The notes below the pieces were generated by a model. It made no database searches and was not told the origin of the DNA. It was given only the letters and a program-made list of their open reading frames with translations. 64,000 nt of DNA from Campylobacter gracilis (GTDB lineage Bacteria; Campylobacterota; Campylobacteria; Campylobacterales; Campylobacteraceae). Location of the stretch: the NCBI RefSeq assembly GCF_001190745.1, contig NZ_CP012196.1, positions 806,001-870,000 on the forward strand. The letters run 5' to 3'. Positions 46,060 through 55,597 of the stretch are shown here, piece after piece; position 1 is the stretch's first letter, and each line of letters begins with the position of its first letter. A program made the position numbers and the translations under genes.

Positions 46060-47439
46060 ATGGAAAATAAAGAGCAGCTGGACGACGTCGAGGAAGCCAA
46101 AGCGCTCCTTGATGCGCATCTGGACGATACGCTTGAGCATGAGCTAAGCGCCGCCGATCTTACGGAGCATTTAAAAACTCTAAAAAAGCATGACGAAGAA
46201 AAATACGTAGAATTCTTAAAAAAGCTAGATCCTGAGGATCTTGCTGATGCTGCGCTTGAGATGCCCGAGCATATGCTCGAAGATGTCATCGAAACTCTGC
46301 CTCACGAAAAGATCGTCAAAGCGATCGAGGAGCTCGAAAGCGACGATCAGGCGGAGCTTTTGCAAAACATCGGCGAAATCGACGAGGACAAGGCCGAGCA
46401 GATTTTCTACGGGCTTGATGAGGACGATCGCCACGATATTCTTACTATCTCCAAATATAGCGAAGATGAGGCGGGCGCGTATATGCAGACCGAGGTCTTT
46501 AGCGCCAGGCAGGATCAGACTCTGGGGCAGGCGGTCGAGATGTTGCGCGTTATGCGCGAAAAGGACGAGATCGAAAACGTCTTTCAGCTCTTCGTGCTCG
46601 ATAAAAAGGGACATCTGCTTACTACCTTTTCGACGTCCGATCTGATTTTATATGATTTTTCGCTCACACTGGAGCAAATCTCACAAAAATTCGGCGCCGA
46701 AAATAAAATCCATTTCGCTACCGATACCGATAAGATCGACGACGTAATCAAGGATTTTGAGGAGTTCGACCTTAACGTCATCCCCGTTGTCGATGCTAAC
46801 GGCGTGCTCATCGGGCGGATTACCGCCGATGATATCCACGATCTCATCCAAGAGCGCGCCACCGAGCAAATTTACAACCTCGCGGGCGTCGATGACGAAG
46901 CGGAGGATGATGAGACTACGATCTTTAAAGCAGGTCGCGCGCGCGCTGTGTGGCTAGCGGTAAATTTATGCACGGCGATCGTAAGCTCCACGATCATCGG
47001 GCTTTTTGACGCTACTATCGAAAAGCTGGTCGCACTCGCCGTGCTTATGCCAATAGTCGCCTCCATGGGCGGCAACACCGGCACGCAGGCGCTTACCGTA
47101 ACCGTGCGCCGCCTAGCCTTGGGCGAGATAGCGTTTAAAGACAAAAAGCAGGTTCTCTTTCGCGAGATCACAATCGCTTTCATAAACGGCCTCATTTTTG
47201 CTACGCTGATGGGGTTTGTGGCGTATTTTTGGTTCGGCATTAAGCTTTTGGGGCTGGTGATTGCGATGTCGATGGTGCTAAATTTAACGCTTGCGGGGCT
47301 TTTCGGCGCCGTCATTCCGATCACGCTTAAAAAATTAAATATCGACCCCGCCGTCGGCAGCTCCGTGCTGCTTACCACGGTAACGGATATCGTGGGATTT
47401 TTTAGCTTTTTAGGACTTGCGACATGGATACTACTATAA
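46060..47439 (+). CDS. mgtE: Magnesium transporter MgtE
   Basis: 459 residues. The acidic MgtE N domain (about 1-130) is followed by paired CBS domains (about 135-265) that sense Mg2+, a plug helix, and five membrane helices from about 300 with P-I-V-A-S-M-G-G-N-T-G-T-Q-A, the pore motif. The acidic linkers bind Mg2+ and close the channel. It starts 8 bases after the M23 gene and overlaps the NUDIX gene. Confidence 0.95.
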   Translation: MENKEQLDDVEEAKALLDAHLDDTLEHELSAADLTEHLKTLKKHDEEKYVEFLKKLDPEDLADAALEMPEHMLEDVIETLPHEKIVKAIEELESDDQAELLQNIGEIDEDKAEQIFYGLDEDDRHDILTISKYSEDEAGAYMQTEVFSARQDQTLGQAVEMLRVMREKDEIENVFQLFVLDKKGHLLTTFSTSDLILYDFSLTLEQISQKFGAENKIHFATDTDKIDDVIKDFEEFDLNVIPVVDANGVLIGRITADDIHDLIQERATEQIYNLAGVDDEAEDDETTIFKAGRARAVWLAVNLCTAIVSSTIIGLFDATIEKLVALAVLMPIVASMGGNTGTQALTVTVRRLALGEIAFKDKKQVLFREITIAFINGLIFATLMGFVAYFWFGIKLLGLVIAMSMVLNLTLAGLFGAVIPITLKKLNIDPAVGSSVLLTTVTDIVGFFSFLGLATWILL

Positions 47440-48011
47440 AAAATTTTAAAATTTCCGAGCTTAAAAGCTCGAATTTCGTTAAACCCTTTCGCTTAAATTT
47501 TGAAATGGACGGCGTAGCGCGCGCGTGGGACTGCGTAAAGGTGCACGATAGCGTCTCGATCTTGCTTTATCATACGCAGCGCGACGCGCTTTTGCTCGTC
47601 AAGCAGTTTCGCCCCAGCGTGTGGTTTTATCAAGAGGAAAATTTGATAAATTCGCCCGAAAAGGGCTACACCTATGAGCTTTGCGCTGGCATTTTAGATA
47701 AGGGCATCAGCGAGGAACAAACGGCGATCGAAGAGGTGCTCGAGGAGACGGGATATGCCGTGAAAGATCTGAAATTTATCACGAGCTACTATAGCGCCCT
47801 TGGCTTTGCGGCGAACCGTCAAATTTTATACTTCGCGTGCATCGACGAATCGATGAAGCTAGGTAGCGGCGGCGGCGTGGACGGCGAGAAGATCGAGCTT
47901 TTCTACCTGCCTGCAGCCAAGGTGCGTGAGTTTATGTTCGACGAAAAGATCGTGCGCGCGCCGGGGCTGATCTTGGCATTTCAATGGTTTTTGAGCGAGT
48001 TTAAAGCTTAG
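47424..48011 (+). CDS. NUDIX hydrolase, ADP/UDP-sugar pyrophosphatase type
   Basis: 195 residues; the ATG lies inside the end of mgtE. The nudix box region reads G-I-L-D-K-G..A-I-E-E-V-L-E-E-T-G-Y. The E-E-x-G-Y part is intact, while the usual first Glu and the Arg of R-E are replaced, so it deviates from the consensus. The N-terminal half resembles ADP-ribose and UDP-glucose pyrophosphatases (L-L-V-K-Q-F-R-P). The substrate is not settled. Confidence 0.85.
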   Translation: MDTTIKNFKISELKSSNFVKPFRLNFEMDGVARAWDCVKVHDSVSILLYHTQRDALLLVKQFRPSVWFYQEENLINSPEKGYTYELCAGILDKGISEEQTAIEEVLEETGYAVKDLKFITSYYSALGFAANRQILYFACIDESMKLGSGGGVDGEKIELFYLPAAKVREFMFDEKIVRAPGLILAFQWFLSEFKA

Positions 48012-48078
48012 CGGCGAGATGGAATTTCGTGTGCCATCGCGCGTTTTTGCGTCTCGGCTTTAAATTTAAAGGACGGCG

Positions 48079-49125
48079 ATGAGGGTTTTACTTAGGCTGT
48101 GCGTTATCGTGGCGTGCCTTTATGCAGCGATCGCGGCGGGACTTTATATCTTTCAGGAGCGGCTGATATTTTTGGGCGAGCCGCTAGATAAAAACTTCAA
48201 ATTTAGCTTTGAAAATTCCGAATTTACAGGACTTGTAAACGCTCCCGAGAGCGGCGCGCATTTAGATATGCGGGCATCCGCTACGCAAAATAGCGCCTCT
48301 ACGAAGAGCAGCGCGGATGAAGGTGCTTCCGCAGCGAGCGGCACAAAAGAAAGCGGCGCCGCAGCGGGTGAGATTAAAAGTGAAAACACCCAAACTAGCT
48401 CCGAGCGCGTCGGTGAAAATACTTCTCAGGATGCCGCTACGGGCAATAACGCAAACGTCGCTGTGATAAAATTTCAAGAGATCAATATCCCGTTCGGGGG
48501 CGGGTCTATAAACGGGCTGAAATTTAGCGCGGCAGAGCCTAAAGGCGCGATTTTGTTCTTTCACGGCAACTTCGGCGACGTGAGCGGCTGGGGTGCATAC
48601 GGCGCGGATTTTGCGGCTTTGGGATACGATTTTTATATTTTCGATTACCCGGGCTACGGCAAATCGGACGGCAAAATTTCATCGCAGCAGCAGCTTTTTA
48701 CGAGCGCGGATGCGATGAGCCGCTACGTTTTAGCGCAGCATTCGCCAAGAAAGCTCGCGATGATCGGCTACTCGATCGGAAGCGGCATCGCAGCGCAGCA
48801 GGCTGCGAAGTGGGACGCGACGCGGCTGATTTTGCTCGCGCCCTATTTTAGCTTCGAGCGGCTCGCGCATGAAAAAATCCCCTTCGTGCCGAAATTTTTG
48901 ATCCGCTATAAGATTCCGACTGCGGAATTTTTGCAAGCGGCACGCGGCACTCAGATCACGCTCATCCACGGAGCCGCAGATGAGCTGATACCGGTGCAGC
49001 ACTGCCGCGATCTTGCGGGATCTCTTAAGGCGGGCGATCTATTTTATGAAATACCAAACGCGCGGCATAATGGACTGCTGGCAATGCCCCGTATTTGGGA
49101 AATTTTAAAAGAGAGACTGCAATAA
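48079..49125 (+). CDS. Membrane-anchored alpha/beta hydrolase with low-complexity insertion
   Basis: 348 residues. One N-terminal helix (about 4-24) anchors it. The BEM46/YqkD-type hydrolase domain shows F-F-H-G-N-F-G-D-V-S (oxyanion), F-D-Y-P-G-Y-G-K-S-D, the nucleophile elbow G-Y-S-I-G-S-G, a later G-A-A-D-E-L-I-P with the acid, and A-R-H-N-G-L with the His. Residues about 55-135 are Ser/Ala/Thr/Glu-rich with no fold, separating L-V-N-A-P-E-S from I-N-I-P-F-G-G-G-S-I-N-G. The substrate is unknown. Confidence 0.85.
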   Translation: MRVLLRLCVIVACLYAAIAAGLYIFQERLIFLGEPLDKNFKFSFENSEFTGLVNAPESGAHLDMRASATQNSASTKSSADEGASAASGTKESGAAAGEIKSENTQTSSERVGENTSQDAATGNNANVAVIKFQEINIPFGGGSINGLKFSAAEPKGAILFFHGNFGDVSGWGAYGADFAALGYDFYIFDYPGYGKSDGKISSQQQLFTSADAMSRYVLAQHSPRKLAMIGYSIGSGIAAQQAAKWDATRLILLAPYFSFERLAHEKIPFVPKFLIRYKIPTAEFLQAARGTQITLIHGAADELIPVQHCRDLAGSLKAGDLFYEIPNARHNGLLAMPRIWEILKERLQ

Positions 49126-49682
49126 TCTAGCGGAGCTCGGCGTAAAATTCCACGCAAAATTCGACCGCTAAATTTTAAAATTTTACGTAGAATTCCGCGC
49201 GGGCTCGGTCTCCGTAAAATCTCATGAAATTTTATAGCGGCAAAACACGGCACCAAAACAAGGGCGCAATTTCAAATCAAAATTTGCGCACCGTTAGCGT
49301 AAGCATAGAGCCGACTTGGTAGCGTTAAATTCTTTCTAGCGCGTAGGTGCTGTAAATTTCAAACTAAAATTTGCGCTAGGCTGCAACGCCGTATGTTTTA
49401 GCCGCGATAAAATTCTGTGAAATTTTATCCCCGCAGCCGTTTATAAATTTCAAGTCTAAATTTTATATTTATGCCCTGATGGCGCCGTATGTTTTAGCCG
49501 CGCAAAATTCTACCATACGAAATTCTATCTCGTAGAATTTTAATTTGCCGCGCTCAAATTTTATCCACCGTTCTGAAATTTATCTCACCGCGCCTAAATT
49601 TCTCCCTCTCGTCGCGCTTTACCCAAATTTATATTTAGTTGTTGTAAAATGCGTTTTTAAAAGGATTTTAGCGGTTTGTGAT
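49126..49682. repeat. Intergenic RAATTY-rich region
   Basis: No gene upstream of 49683. AAATTC, AAATTT and GAATTC occur repeatedly, most densely at 49142-49240 and 49405-49570, in both orientations and mixed with GCG-containing spacers. Confidence 0.6.
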
Positions 49683-50300
49683 ATGAGTATTTTAGAGCTT
49701 ACGGAGTGCGTGGGCATCGCTTCGGCGGCGCTTAGCGGGTTTTTATTCGGCGTTAAGAAGGGCTGCGATTGGCTTGGGATCTTTATCGCGGCGTTTTTGA
49801 CTGCGCTTGGCGGCGGGATCATGCGCGACACCTTGGTAAGCCGCGAGATCTACTCATTTACGCACTACGCGCCCGTAACCATCGTGCTTGCGGTAAGCGC
49901 CGTAGCCATTTTTGCCAAACTTTACGAGAACCGCGATTTAGAGGGTAAATTTTTATTTATTCTAACCGATGCGATCGACGTCATAAGCTTTTCGATCGTT
50001 GGAGCGATGGTCGCGCTAAGCTACAATCACAACGTTTTCGGCGTAGTACTGATCGCATTTTGCAACGGCGTGGGTGGTGGCATTTTGCGCGACGTACTGC
50101 TGAACGAAGTGCCGTGGTTTTTACATACGGGGCTTTATGGCACGATAAGCATGGGCGTGGGCTTGATATATTTCGTGCTTGATGGATTGGGGCTTAGCGG
50201 CGTAGTTTCGGTGCTTATTTTGCTAGTTTTAGGGGTTGCGTTTCGCATGATGGCTTATTACAAATCTTGGCATCTGCCTAAAGTGGAGTATAAAAAATGA
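49683..50300 (+). CDS. UPF0126/TRIC-family membrane protein
   Basis: 205 residues from ATG 49683; the open frame begins at 49545 but that part is RAATTY spacer. Seven hydrophobic segments occur in two similar halves, each with a glycine motif: A-L-G-G-G-I-M-R-D and G-V-G-G-G-I-L-R-D. This duplicated G-G-G-x-x-R-D pattern marks the UPF0126 (YadS/YicG) family, related to TRIC cation channels. Overlaps argD by 4 bases. Confidence 0.88.
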   Translation: MSILELTECVGIASAALSGFLFGVKKGCDWLGIFIAAFLTALGGGIMRDTLVSREIYSFTHYAPVTIVLAVSAVAIFAKLYENRDLEGKFLFILTDAIDVISFSIVGAMVALSYNHNVFGVVLIAFCNGVGGGILRDVLLNEVPWFLHTGLYGTISMGVGLIYFVLDGLGLSGVVSVLILLVLGVAFRMMAYYKSWHLPKVEYKK

Positions 50301-51466
50301 ACTATTTGATGGATAATTTCGCGCGCGTAAACGTAGCGCTAGTAAGAGGCGAGGGCTCGATAGTCTATGATGAAGCGGGCAAGGACTACGTGGATTTTGG
50401 CGCGGGTATCGGCGTAAACTGTCTAGGGCACGCAAACGAGATCGTCTTAGAAGCGATCGGCACGCAAGCCGCGCAGATCATCCACGGCTCAAATATCTAT
50501 AGAATTCTGCCCCAAGAAGCCCTGGCTCAAAAGATTAGCGAGCTTTTGGGGTACCGTACATACGCGGTGTTTTGCAACTCGGGCGCGGAGGCGAACGAAG
50601 CTGCGATCAAAATGGCGCGCAAATACGGCACCGTAAACTTCCCTAATAAAAAATTTGAAATTCTAACTCTGCGAAATTCATTCCACGGCCGCACGCTAGC
50701 GACGCTACAAGCTACCGGGCAGGAGAAATTTCATCCGGAAATTTTTGCGCCCTATATGCCCGGGTTTAAATTTTTCGACGATATCGAGGAGATCATCGCG
50801 CACATCGATGAAAACAGCGTCGCCGTGATGATCGAGCTAGTCCAGGGCGAGGGCGGCATTAAACCTCTGGATAAGGCTAGCGTGCAAAAGCTGGCGGCTG
50901 TTTTAAAAGAGAGAAAGCTGCTTTTAATCACCGACGAGGTGCAGTGTGGCGTATATCGCACGGGCGAGTTTGCGACGTCGCAAATTTACGGCATCCGCCC
51001 CGACATCATCACCTTTGCCAAAGGTCTTGCGGGCGGCGTGCCGATCGGCGCGTGCGTGGCGCAGCAAAACATTTTCGCTCCGGGCGAGCACGGCAGCACC
51101 TTCGGCGGTAACTTTTTGGCGACCTCTACGGCGCTTGCGGTGCTTTCGCAGCTTCAGTTTTTAAAAGCGAGCGGCAAGCTTGATAAGACTATAAAAAGAT
51201 TTATCAAAAAACTAGACGCCATCGCCGCAGACTATCCTAGCCTGATCGAAAAGCGCGTGGGGCTCGGTCTGATGCAGGGCCTCGTGTTGCGCGATGAAAA
51301 AAATCTGGGCGAGATCTTTAACAAAGCCCTGCAAAACGGGCTTTTGATCCTAAAATCCGGTAAGCGCACCCTTAGATTTTTGCCTGCATTAAATATCAAA
51401 AAATCCGAGATCAAAGAGGGCTTCGCGCGCCTACGCAAAAGCCTGGACGAGATAGTGCGGGCGTGA
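50297..51466 (+). CDS. argD: Acetylornithine aminotransferase
   Basis: 389 residues. A PLP enzyme of class III transferring amino groups in arginine synthesis (and possibly in DAP synthesis). F-C-N-S-G-A-E-A-N-E-A-A, F-H-G-R-T-L-A-T, I-T-D-E-V-Q-C-G-V-Y-R-T-G and the PLP Lys in T-F-A-K-G-L-A-G-G-V-P-I-G are visible. The start ATGA overlaps the previous stop, and the end overlaps midA by 4 bases. Confidence 0.95.
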   Translation: MNYLMDNFARVNVALVRGEGSIVYDEAGKDYVDFGAGIGVNCLGHANEIVLEAIGTQAAQIIHGSNIYRILPQEALAQKISELLGYRTYAVFCNSGAEANEAAIKMARKYGTVNFPNKKFEILTLRNSFHGRTLATLQATGQEKFHPEIFAPYMPGFKFFDDIEEIIAHIDENSVAVMIELVQGEGGIKPLDKASVQKLAAVLKERKLLLITDEVQCGVYRTGEFATSQIYGIRPDIITFAKGLAGGVPIGACVAQQNIFAPGEHGSTFGGNFLATSTALAVLSQLQFLKASGKLDKTIKRFIKKLDAIAADYPSLIEKRVGLGLMQGLVLRDEKNLGEIFNKALQNGLLILKSGKRTLRFLPALNIKKSEIKEGFARLRKSLDEIVRA

Positions 51467-52560
51467 AATTTAGCGATTTTTTTGAGGGCTGGCTAAACGA
51501 GAGATACTACGCAAATGCCGCTAAAATCGGCAAGAGCGGCGATTTTTACACCGCCGTGAGCGTAGGGAGCTTCTTTGGGATCTGCATCGCGCACGAAATT
51601 TTACGCCTAAGCGCTGATTTTGGCGCGACGCAAGCATTAAGCTTAGATGCGGCGACAAGCCCAATTGCATCGCGGCAAAATTTTGCGGCTAATCCCGGCG
51701 AACCAAATTTAGATATTGTGCTCGCAGAAAAATCGCAAAATAACGCCAAAATCGCTATCGTAGAGATAGGATCGCACGACGGGCGGCTGCTTTGCGACAT
51801 AGCGCAAGCTATATTTACGCTAGGCGGTGTGGCGGCGCTTAATAGATTTAGTTTTGCGATCATCGAGCCGCACGAGCGTCTGCGCGAGCTACAGCGGGCG
51901 AGCTTTGTGGAGTGCTTCGGCGGCGAAATCGCGCTAAAGCACTTTGCAAGCGCGCGCGAGGCGAAATTTAAAGATGTGATCTTTGTGGCAAATGAGCTTT
52001 TCGACGCCTTTAAATGCGAGGCGGTGGATGGCGAAAATATGCTTTTTATAAAAAGCGGTGCGGCAAAATTTGCCCCCATAAAAGAAGGCGAAATTTTGAC
52101 CATCGCGCGCAGATTCGGTATCTCGCGCGGCGAAATCCCGGTCGGATACTTTCGCTTTGCGCGCGAAATTTGTGCCAGCGCGCAGCGGTTTTATTTCATC
52201 GCCTTCGATTACGGGCAGATGGGCGCTAGCGGCGATTTTAGCCTGCGGATCTACCGAAATCACGAAGTTTTTAGCTTCTTTGAGGTGCAAAACTTGAGCG
52301 ATTTTTACGGCAAAAGCGATCTTACCTACGACGTAAATTTTGAAATTTTACGCGCGGCGTTTGAGGACGCGGGCGCGGCGGCGACGGATTTTAAAAGACA
52401 GATCGCAGCTTTGATGGACTTTGGCGCGGTCCAGCTTTTAGAGCTTTTTATGCAAAAAAGCGGCGAGAAGGGCTATCACAACGCGCTTTTGCAGTTCAAT
52501 CACCTGCGCGCGGAGTTTGGCGAGAAGTTTAAGATGATAAAATTTAAAAAGGGGCTTTGA
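51463..52560 (+). CDS. MidA/NDUFAF7-type SAM-dependent methyltransferase
   Basis: 365 residues from GTG (51463) or nearby. The family pattern is clear: Y-Y-A-N-A-A-K-I-G-K-S-G-D-F-Y-T-A-V-S near the start, I-V-E-I-G-S-H-D-G-R-L-L (SAM site), F-V-A-N-E-L-F-D-A-F and F-I-A-F-D-Y-G-Q-M-G. The human homologue methylates an Arg in a complex I subunit; the bacterial target is unknown. About 35 residues with two RAATTY sites separate H-E-I-L-R-L-S from the SAM motif, and this insert looks lineage-specific. Overlaps the next gene by one base. Confidence 0.88.
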   Translation: MKFSDFFEGWLNERYYANAAKIGKSGDFYTAVSVGSFFGICIAHEILRLSADFGATQALSLDAATSPIASRQNFAANPGEPNLDIVLAEKSQNNAKIAIVEIGSHDGRLLCDIAQAIFTLGGVAALNRFSFAIIEPHERLRELQRASFVECFGGEIALKHFASAREAKFKDVIFVANELFDAFKCEAVDGENMLFIKSGAAKFAPIKEGEILTIARRFGISRGEIPVGYFRFAREICASAQRFYFIAFDYGQMGASGDFSLRIYRNHEVFSFFEVQNLSDFYGKSDLTYDVNFEILRAAFEDAGAAATDFKRQIAALMDFGAVQLLELFMQKSGEKGYHNALLQFNHLRAEFGEKFKMIKFKKGL

Positions 52561-52886
52561 TGAAAGCTTTTATCGATTGCGACTGCGAAATTTTACAAAA
52601 GACGCTGGAGTTGTTTTTGAAAGACCATGCCGCAAGTGCACAGGATTGCGACTTTGTGATAAGCGATGAGCCACAAAGCTCGGCAAAACCGCTATTTTTA
52701 ATCAGCGAGGGCGGAGATCTGACGCTACCGTTTTCAAAGAATACCTTGCTATCGAAGCTGGAGGATTTCCAAGGTTTGCTAAAGCGGAATCTTAGCGGAT
52801 ACGATGCGGCGGAAGAGGAAATTTGCGCGCTGTTTGATGAGTTTAAGACAAGAATCATCGAAATTTTAAGAAGGCAAAATGGCTAA
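52560..52886 (+). CDS. Small conserved-looking protein, unknown
   Basis: 108 residues from ATG 52560 (TGATG overlap with midA). Acidic with no signal peptide or membrane segment; Cys-Asp-Cys near the start, and a C-terminal helix with F-K-T-R-I-I-E-I-L-R-R-Q. The tight overlap with midA and rsmD shows it belongs to the operon. No family recognised. Confidence 0.7.
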   Translation: MKAFIDCDCEILQKTLELFLKDHAASAQDCDFVISDEPQSSAKPLFLISEGGDLTLPFSKNTLLSKLEDFQGLLKRNLSGYDAAEEEICALFDEFKTRIIEILRRQNG

Positions 52887-54339
52887 ATTTTCCAAACCTG
52901 ACGGCGCGCTCTTTACGCAAATTTCAAGCGGCATTTACAAAGGTAAAAAGCTCGCTCTGCCCGCGCTTTCGAGCACGCGCAGCACGAAAAGCATCGTAAA
53001 GGGCTCGTTTTTCGATACGTGGCGGGCGGAGTTGCGCGGCGCGACGTTTATCGAGTGCTTCGGCGGCAGCGGTGCGATGGCGCTTGAAGCGCTAAGCAAC
53101 GGCGCAAAAAACGTTTATGCGATCGAAAAGGATGCCGTCGCGCATAAGATAATGCGGAAAAATTTCGAGCTTTTTGGGCTCGGCGCAAATGCGATTTTGG
53201 GCGATTGCTTCGAGCGACTACCCGAAATTTTGCACGAGCTGCAAGCGGGCACGAACGGATGCTCGGGCGCGAATTCGTTAAATTTGAGCGGCAAAAATTT
53301 CAAAAACCATGCCAACGACGACGCCTGCTGTAAAAATTCAAGCAGCGAAAAAGAGGGTTGCCGCAAAAGCTTTAGTAGCGTAGAGCAGGGCAAGAACGGA
53401 TACCGCGCCGCGCAAAGCATCGAAGCGGAAGATAACGCGCAAAGTGGCGTGAAAAATTTAGCTAAATGCGGCACGGGAAACGGTGCGCCTGACAGCGCGC
53501 AAAATGGCGCGCAGAGCGGCACAAATGGTGATCACGCGAGCGAGGGCTTTGGCGATTGTGCCCGGATTGGCGATTATGCGGGCGCTTCTAGTATAAAATA
53601 CTGCGTTAATTCGCTAGCCACGGACGTCGCGAGCTTTAGCGAAAAGTTTGACGATAACTGCGCTTCTCAATACGACGCTAGCGGCACCGAGACCGCTAAT
53701 TGCAACTTAAATTTAAACTCAAAATGCGGCGAAAGCTCTAATTTTGACGTAAATCGCGGTGCGGGCTTAGACGTGGGCTGCGAAGAGAAAAAAAGCTTAA
53801 ATTTAGGCGAAAATTTTGATTCTAGCTGCAGAAAAAGTTTACATTCAAGCGCAAATTTCGTCTATGATTCAAGAAAAAATTCTACTGAGAATTCTGACGG
53901 AAAATTTAGCCCCAAGTGTGAAGAAAATTCACGCCCAAACGTAAATTTAACCCGCGGTTCAAGAAAAAATTCTGCCGCTAACTCCCGTGAAAATTTCTCC
54001 TGCGGTTTAGGCGAAAGCTCTACCGCAAACGGCTTAGGCGAATGCTCTGCCGTAAATTTTAGCGAAAGCCATACCGCAAATTCTAGTGAAAATTCCGTCT
54101 CCGATCCCGCGCGCAGAGTGTTTGTATATCTGGACCCGCCGTTTGCGATCAGGCAGGGCTTTGGTGAGATTTACGAGCGCGTGTTGGCGCTAATAGCGCG
54201 CCTAGGCTCCGTGCAGTGCGAGCTGCTAATCGCGATCGAGCATATGAGCGAGCTTGAGCTGCCGCCTAAAATCGGCGATTTCGCGCTGCTTAAATCGCGC
54301 AAATTCGGCGCTACAACGATGAGTTACTACGCAAGATGA
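52879..54339 (+). CDS. rsmD: 16S rRNA m2G966 methyltransferase RsmD with very large insertion
   Basis: 486 residues, against about 190 for the family. The N-terminal part is normal: I-S-S-G-I-Y-K-G-K-K-L, T-R-S-T-K-S-I-V-K-G-S-F-F, and the SAM motif F-I-E-C-F-G-G-S-G-A-M-A-L-E-A. The catalytic Y-L-D-P-P-F is at about residue 417, followed by a normal C-terminus. Between E-L-Q-A-G (about 120) and V-F-V-Y (414) lie about 290 Asn/Ser/Gly/Cys-rich residues with recurrent K-N-S, E-N-S, E-N-F and A-N-S words coded by dense RAATTY sites. The insert contains no stop codon and keeps the frame, so the gene is probably functional. Confidence 0.92.
   Translation: MAKFSKPDGALFTQISSGIYKGKKLALPALSSTRSTKSIVKGSFFDTWRAELRGATFIECFGGSGAMALEALSNGAKNVYAIEKDAVAHKIMRKNFELFGLGANAILGDCFERLPEILHELQAGTNGCSGANSLNLSGKNFKNHANDDACCKNSSSEKEGCRKSFSSVEQGKNGYRAAQSIEAEDNAQSGVKNLAKCGTGNGAPDSAQNGAQSGTNGDHASEGFGDCARIGDYAGASSIKYCVNSLATDVASFSEKFDDNCASQYDASGTETANCNLNLNSKCGESSNFDVNRGAGLDVGCEEKKSLNLGENFDSSCRKSLHSSANFVYDSRKNSTENSDGKFSPKCEENSRPNVNLTRGSRKNSAANSRENFSCGLGESSTANGLGECSAVNFSESHTANSSENSVSDPARRVFVYLDPPFAIRQGFGEIYERVLALIARLGSVQCELLIAIEHMSELELPPKIGDFALLKSRKFGATTMSYYAR
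53240..54115 (+). repeat. About 880-base in-frame RAATTY-rich insertion in rsmD
   Basis: RAATTY hexamers recur through the block, for example at 53271, 53280, 53295, 53334, 53877, 53889 and 53902, most densely from 53700 to 54100. The coded peptide is low-complexity and Cys-containing, and no homologous domain is recognised. Confidence 0.8.
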
Positions 54340-55124
54340 AAAGCTTAAAGCAAATTTTAGATTATTACGCCGATTTGAAAAATTGCGACGCGGATCTTTT
54401 CGGCGCGCCCGATCCGCTGCAGGTCGCAAAGGGACATCGAAACGACGTCGTAGCGCTCATCTGCGCGCTGTTTGCTTACGGCAACGCGGCTCAAATTTTA
54501 AAATTCCTTCGCTCGCTTGATTTTTCTCTTTTAGACGAGAGCGATGAGTGCATTGGTGCGGAACTTGCGGGCAAAAAGTATAGATTTCAAAGCCCGCGCG
54601 ACGTCGCTGAAATTTTTATAACTTTAAAGCGGCTTAAAAATAGCCTTAGCATCGAGGAGAGCGTGCTTCGCGGCATGCAAAAAAACGGACGGATCGAGGA
54701 TGGGATAAATTTTTTAATTGGCGAAATTTACAGATTAAATCCTTATCGCAGCCAGGGATATGAGTTTTTTTTCGGGCGCGGCTTCGCGCAAAGGCCCGCG
54801 TCGCCGTACAAGCGCTACAATCTTTTCCTGCGCTGGGCGGTGCGCGACAGCGACATCGATCTGGGGCTGTACAAAAAGATCGAAAAATCGCGCCTCCTCA
54901 TCCCGCTCGATACCCACACGCATAAAGTTTCACTTAAGCTTGGGCTGATCGATCGCAAGAGTTACGATTTTGAGGCGGTTTTGCAGCTTACGCAAAGCTT
55001 AAGGCGCTTCGATCCGAGCGATCCCATCAAATACGACTTCGCGCTGTATCGCCTTGGACAGAGCGGCGAGATAGATAAAATTTTACCTGTACTAAGCGCG
55101 AGTTTAGATAAAACTGCGAAGTAA
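54336..55124 (+). CDS. TIGR02757-family protein
   Basis: 262 residues, overlapping rsmD by 4 bases. It starts like the family (L-K-Q-I-L-D-Y-Y-A-D-L-K-N) with D-P-L-Q-V-A-K-G-H-R-N-D-V-V-A-L-I-C-A-L-F-A-Y-G-N-A, then R-W-A-V-R-D-S-D-I-D-L-G-L and L-D-T-H-T-H-K-V-S. The family is broadly conserved in Campylobacterota and Bacteroidetes; the H-x-H near the end and the R-W-A-V-R-D motif recall helix-hairpin-helix DNA glycosylases, but no activity is known to me. Confidence 0.85.
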   Translation: MKSLKQILDYYADLKNCDADLFGAPDPLQVAKGHRNDVVALICALFAYGNAAQILKFLRSLDFSLLDESDECIGAELAGKKYRFQSPRDVAEIFITLKRLKNSLSIEESVLRGMQKNGRIEDGINFLIGEIYRLNPYRSQGYEFFFGRGFAQRPASPYKRYNLFLRWAVRDSDIDLGLYKKIEKSRLLIPLDTHTHKVSLKLGLIDRKSYDFEAVLQLTQSLRRFDPSDPIKYDFALYRLGQSGEIDKILPVLSASLDKTAK

Positions 55125-55597
55125 GTCGGCGGAATTTTGCGCTGTGCTGTCGCATAAGCGGAGTTGGCTTTATGGATTTTGTCGTGCGCCTTGAGTACGG
55201 CGCGCCGAAATTTTATAAAATTTTAGCAAGAGATCGCTTCATAAAATTCTGCAAATTTCACGGATAGTCGCGTAAAATTTATAGTGCTAACTTGTAGAAT
55301 TTGGGTAAAATTCCACAGCCTTACGCTACTTAAATTTTATGAAATTTTGCAGTTCACGCACGACGCGATAAATTGCATGGAGCTAAAACGGCAATCGCGC
55401 GATAAATTTCATAAAATTTAAGCAGAGAGGCGCGGCAAAATCCGATATAATTCCGCGAAATTTTATAGGATTTCACGAAATTCTAGCAGGCGCTCGTATG
55501 CACTTTGCGGCGCATGAGCAGTTTTACGATCGTAATTGCGCGGAATTCTAGCAGGCGTTCATAGCGCGTGCCTGTGTGATTTTAGAAAAGGACAAAA
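55125..55597. repeat. Intergenic RAATTY-rich region
   Basis: About 470 bases without a gene, with many AAATTT/AAATTC/GAATTT/GAATTC words, mostly as part of GAAATTTTATAAAATTTTA-like runs. Confidence 0.6.

Noticed and set aside
53240-54115. Intein in rsmD
   Set aside because: No splicing blocks (Cys start, T-x-x-H, H-N-C end) are visible; the sequence is low-complexity and repetitive.
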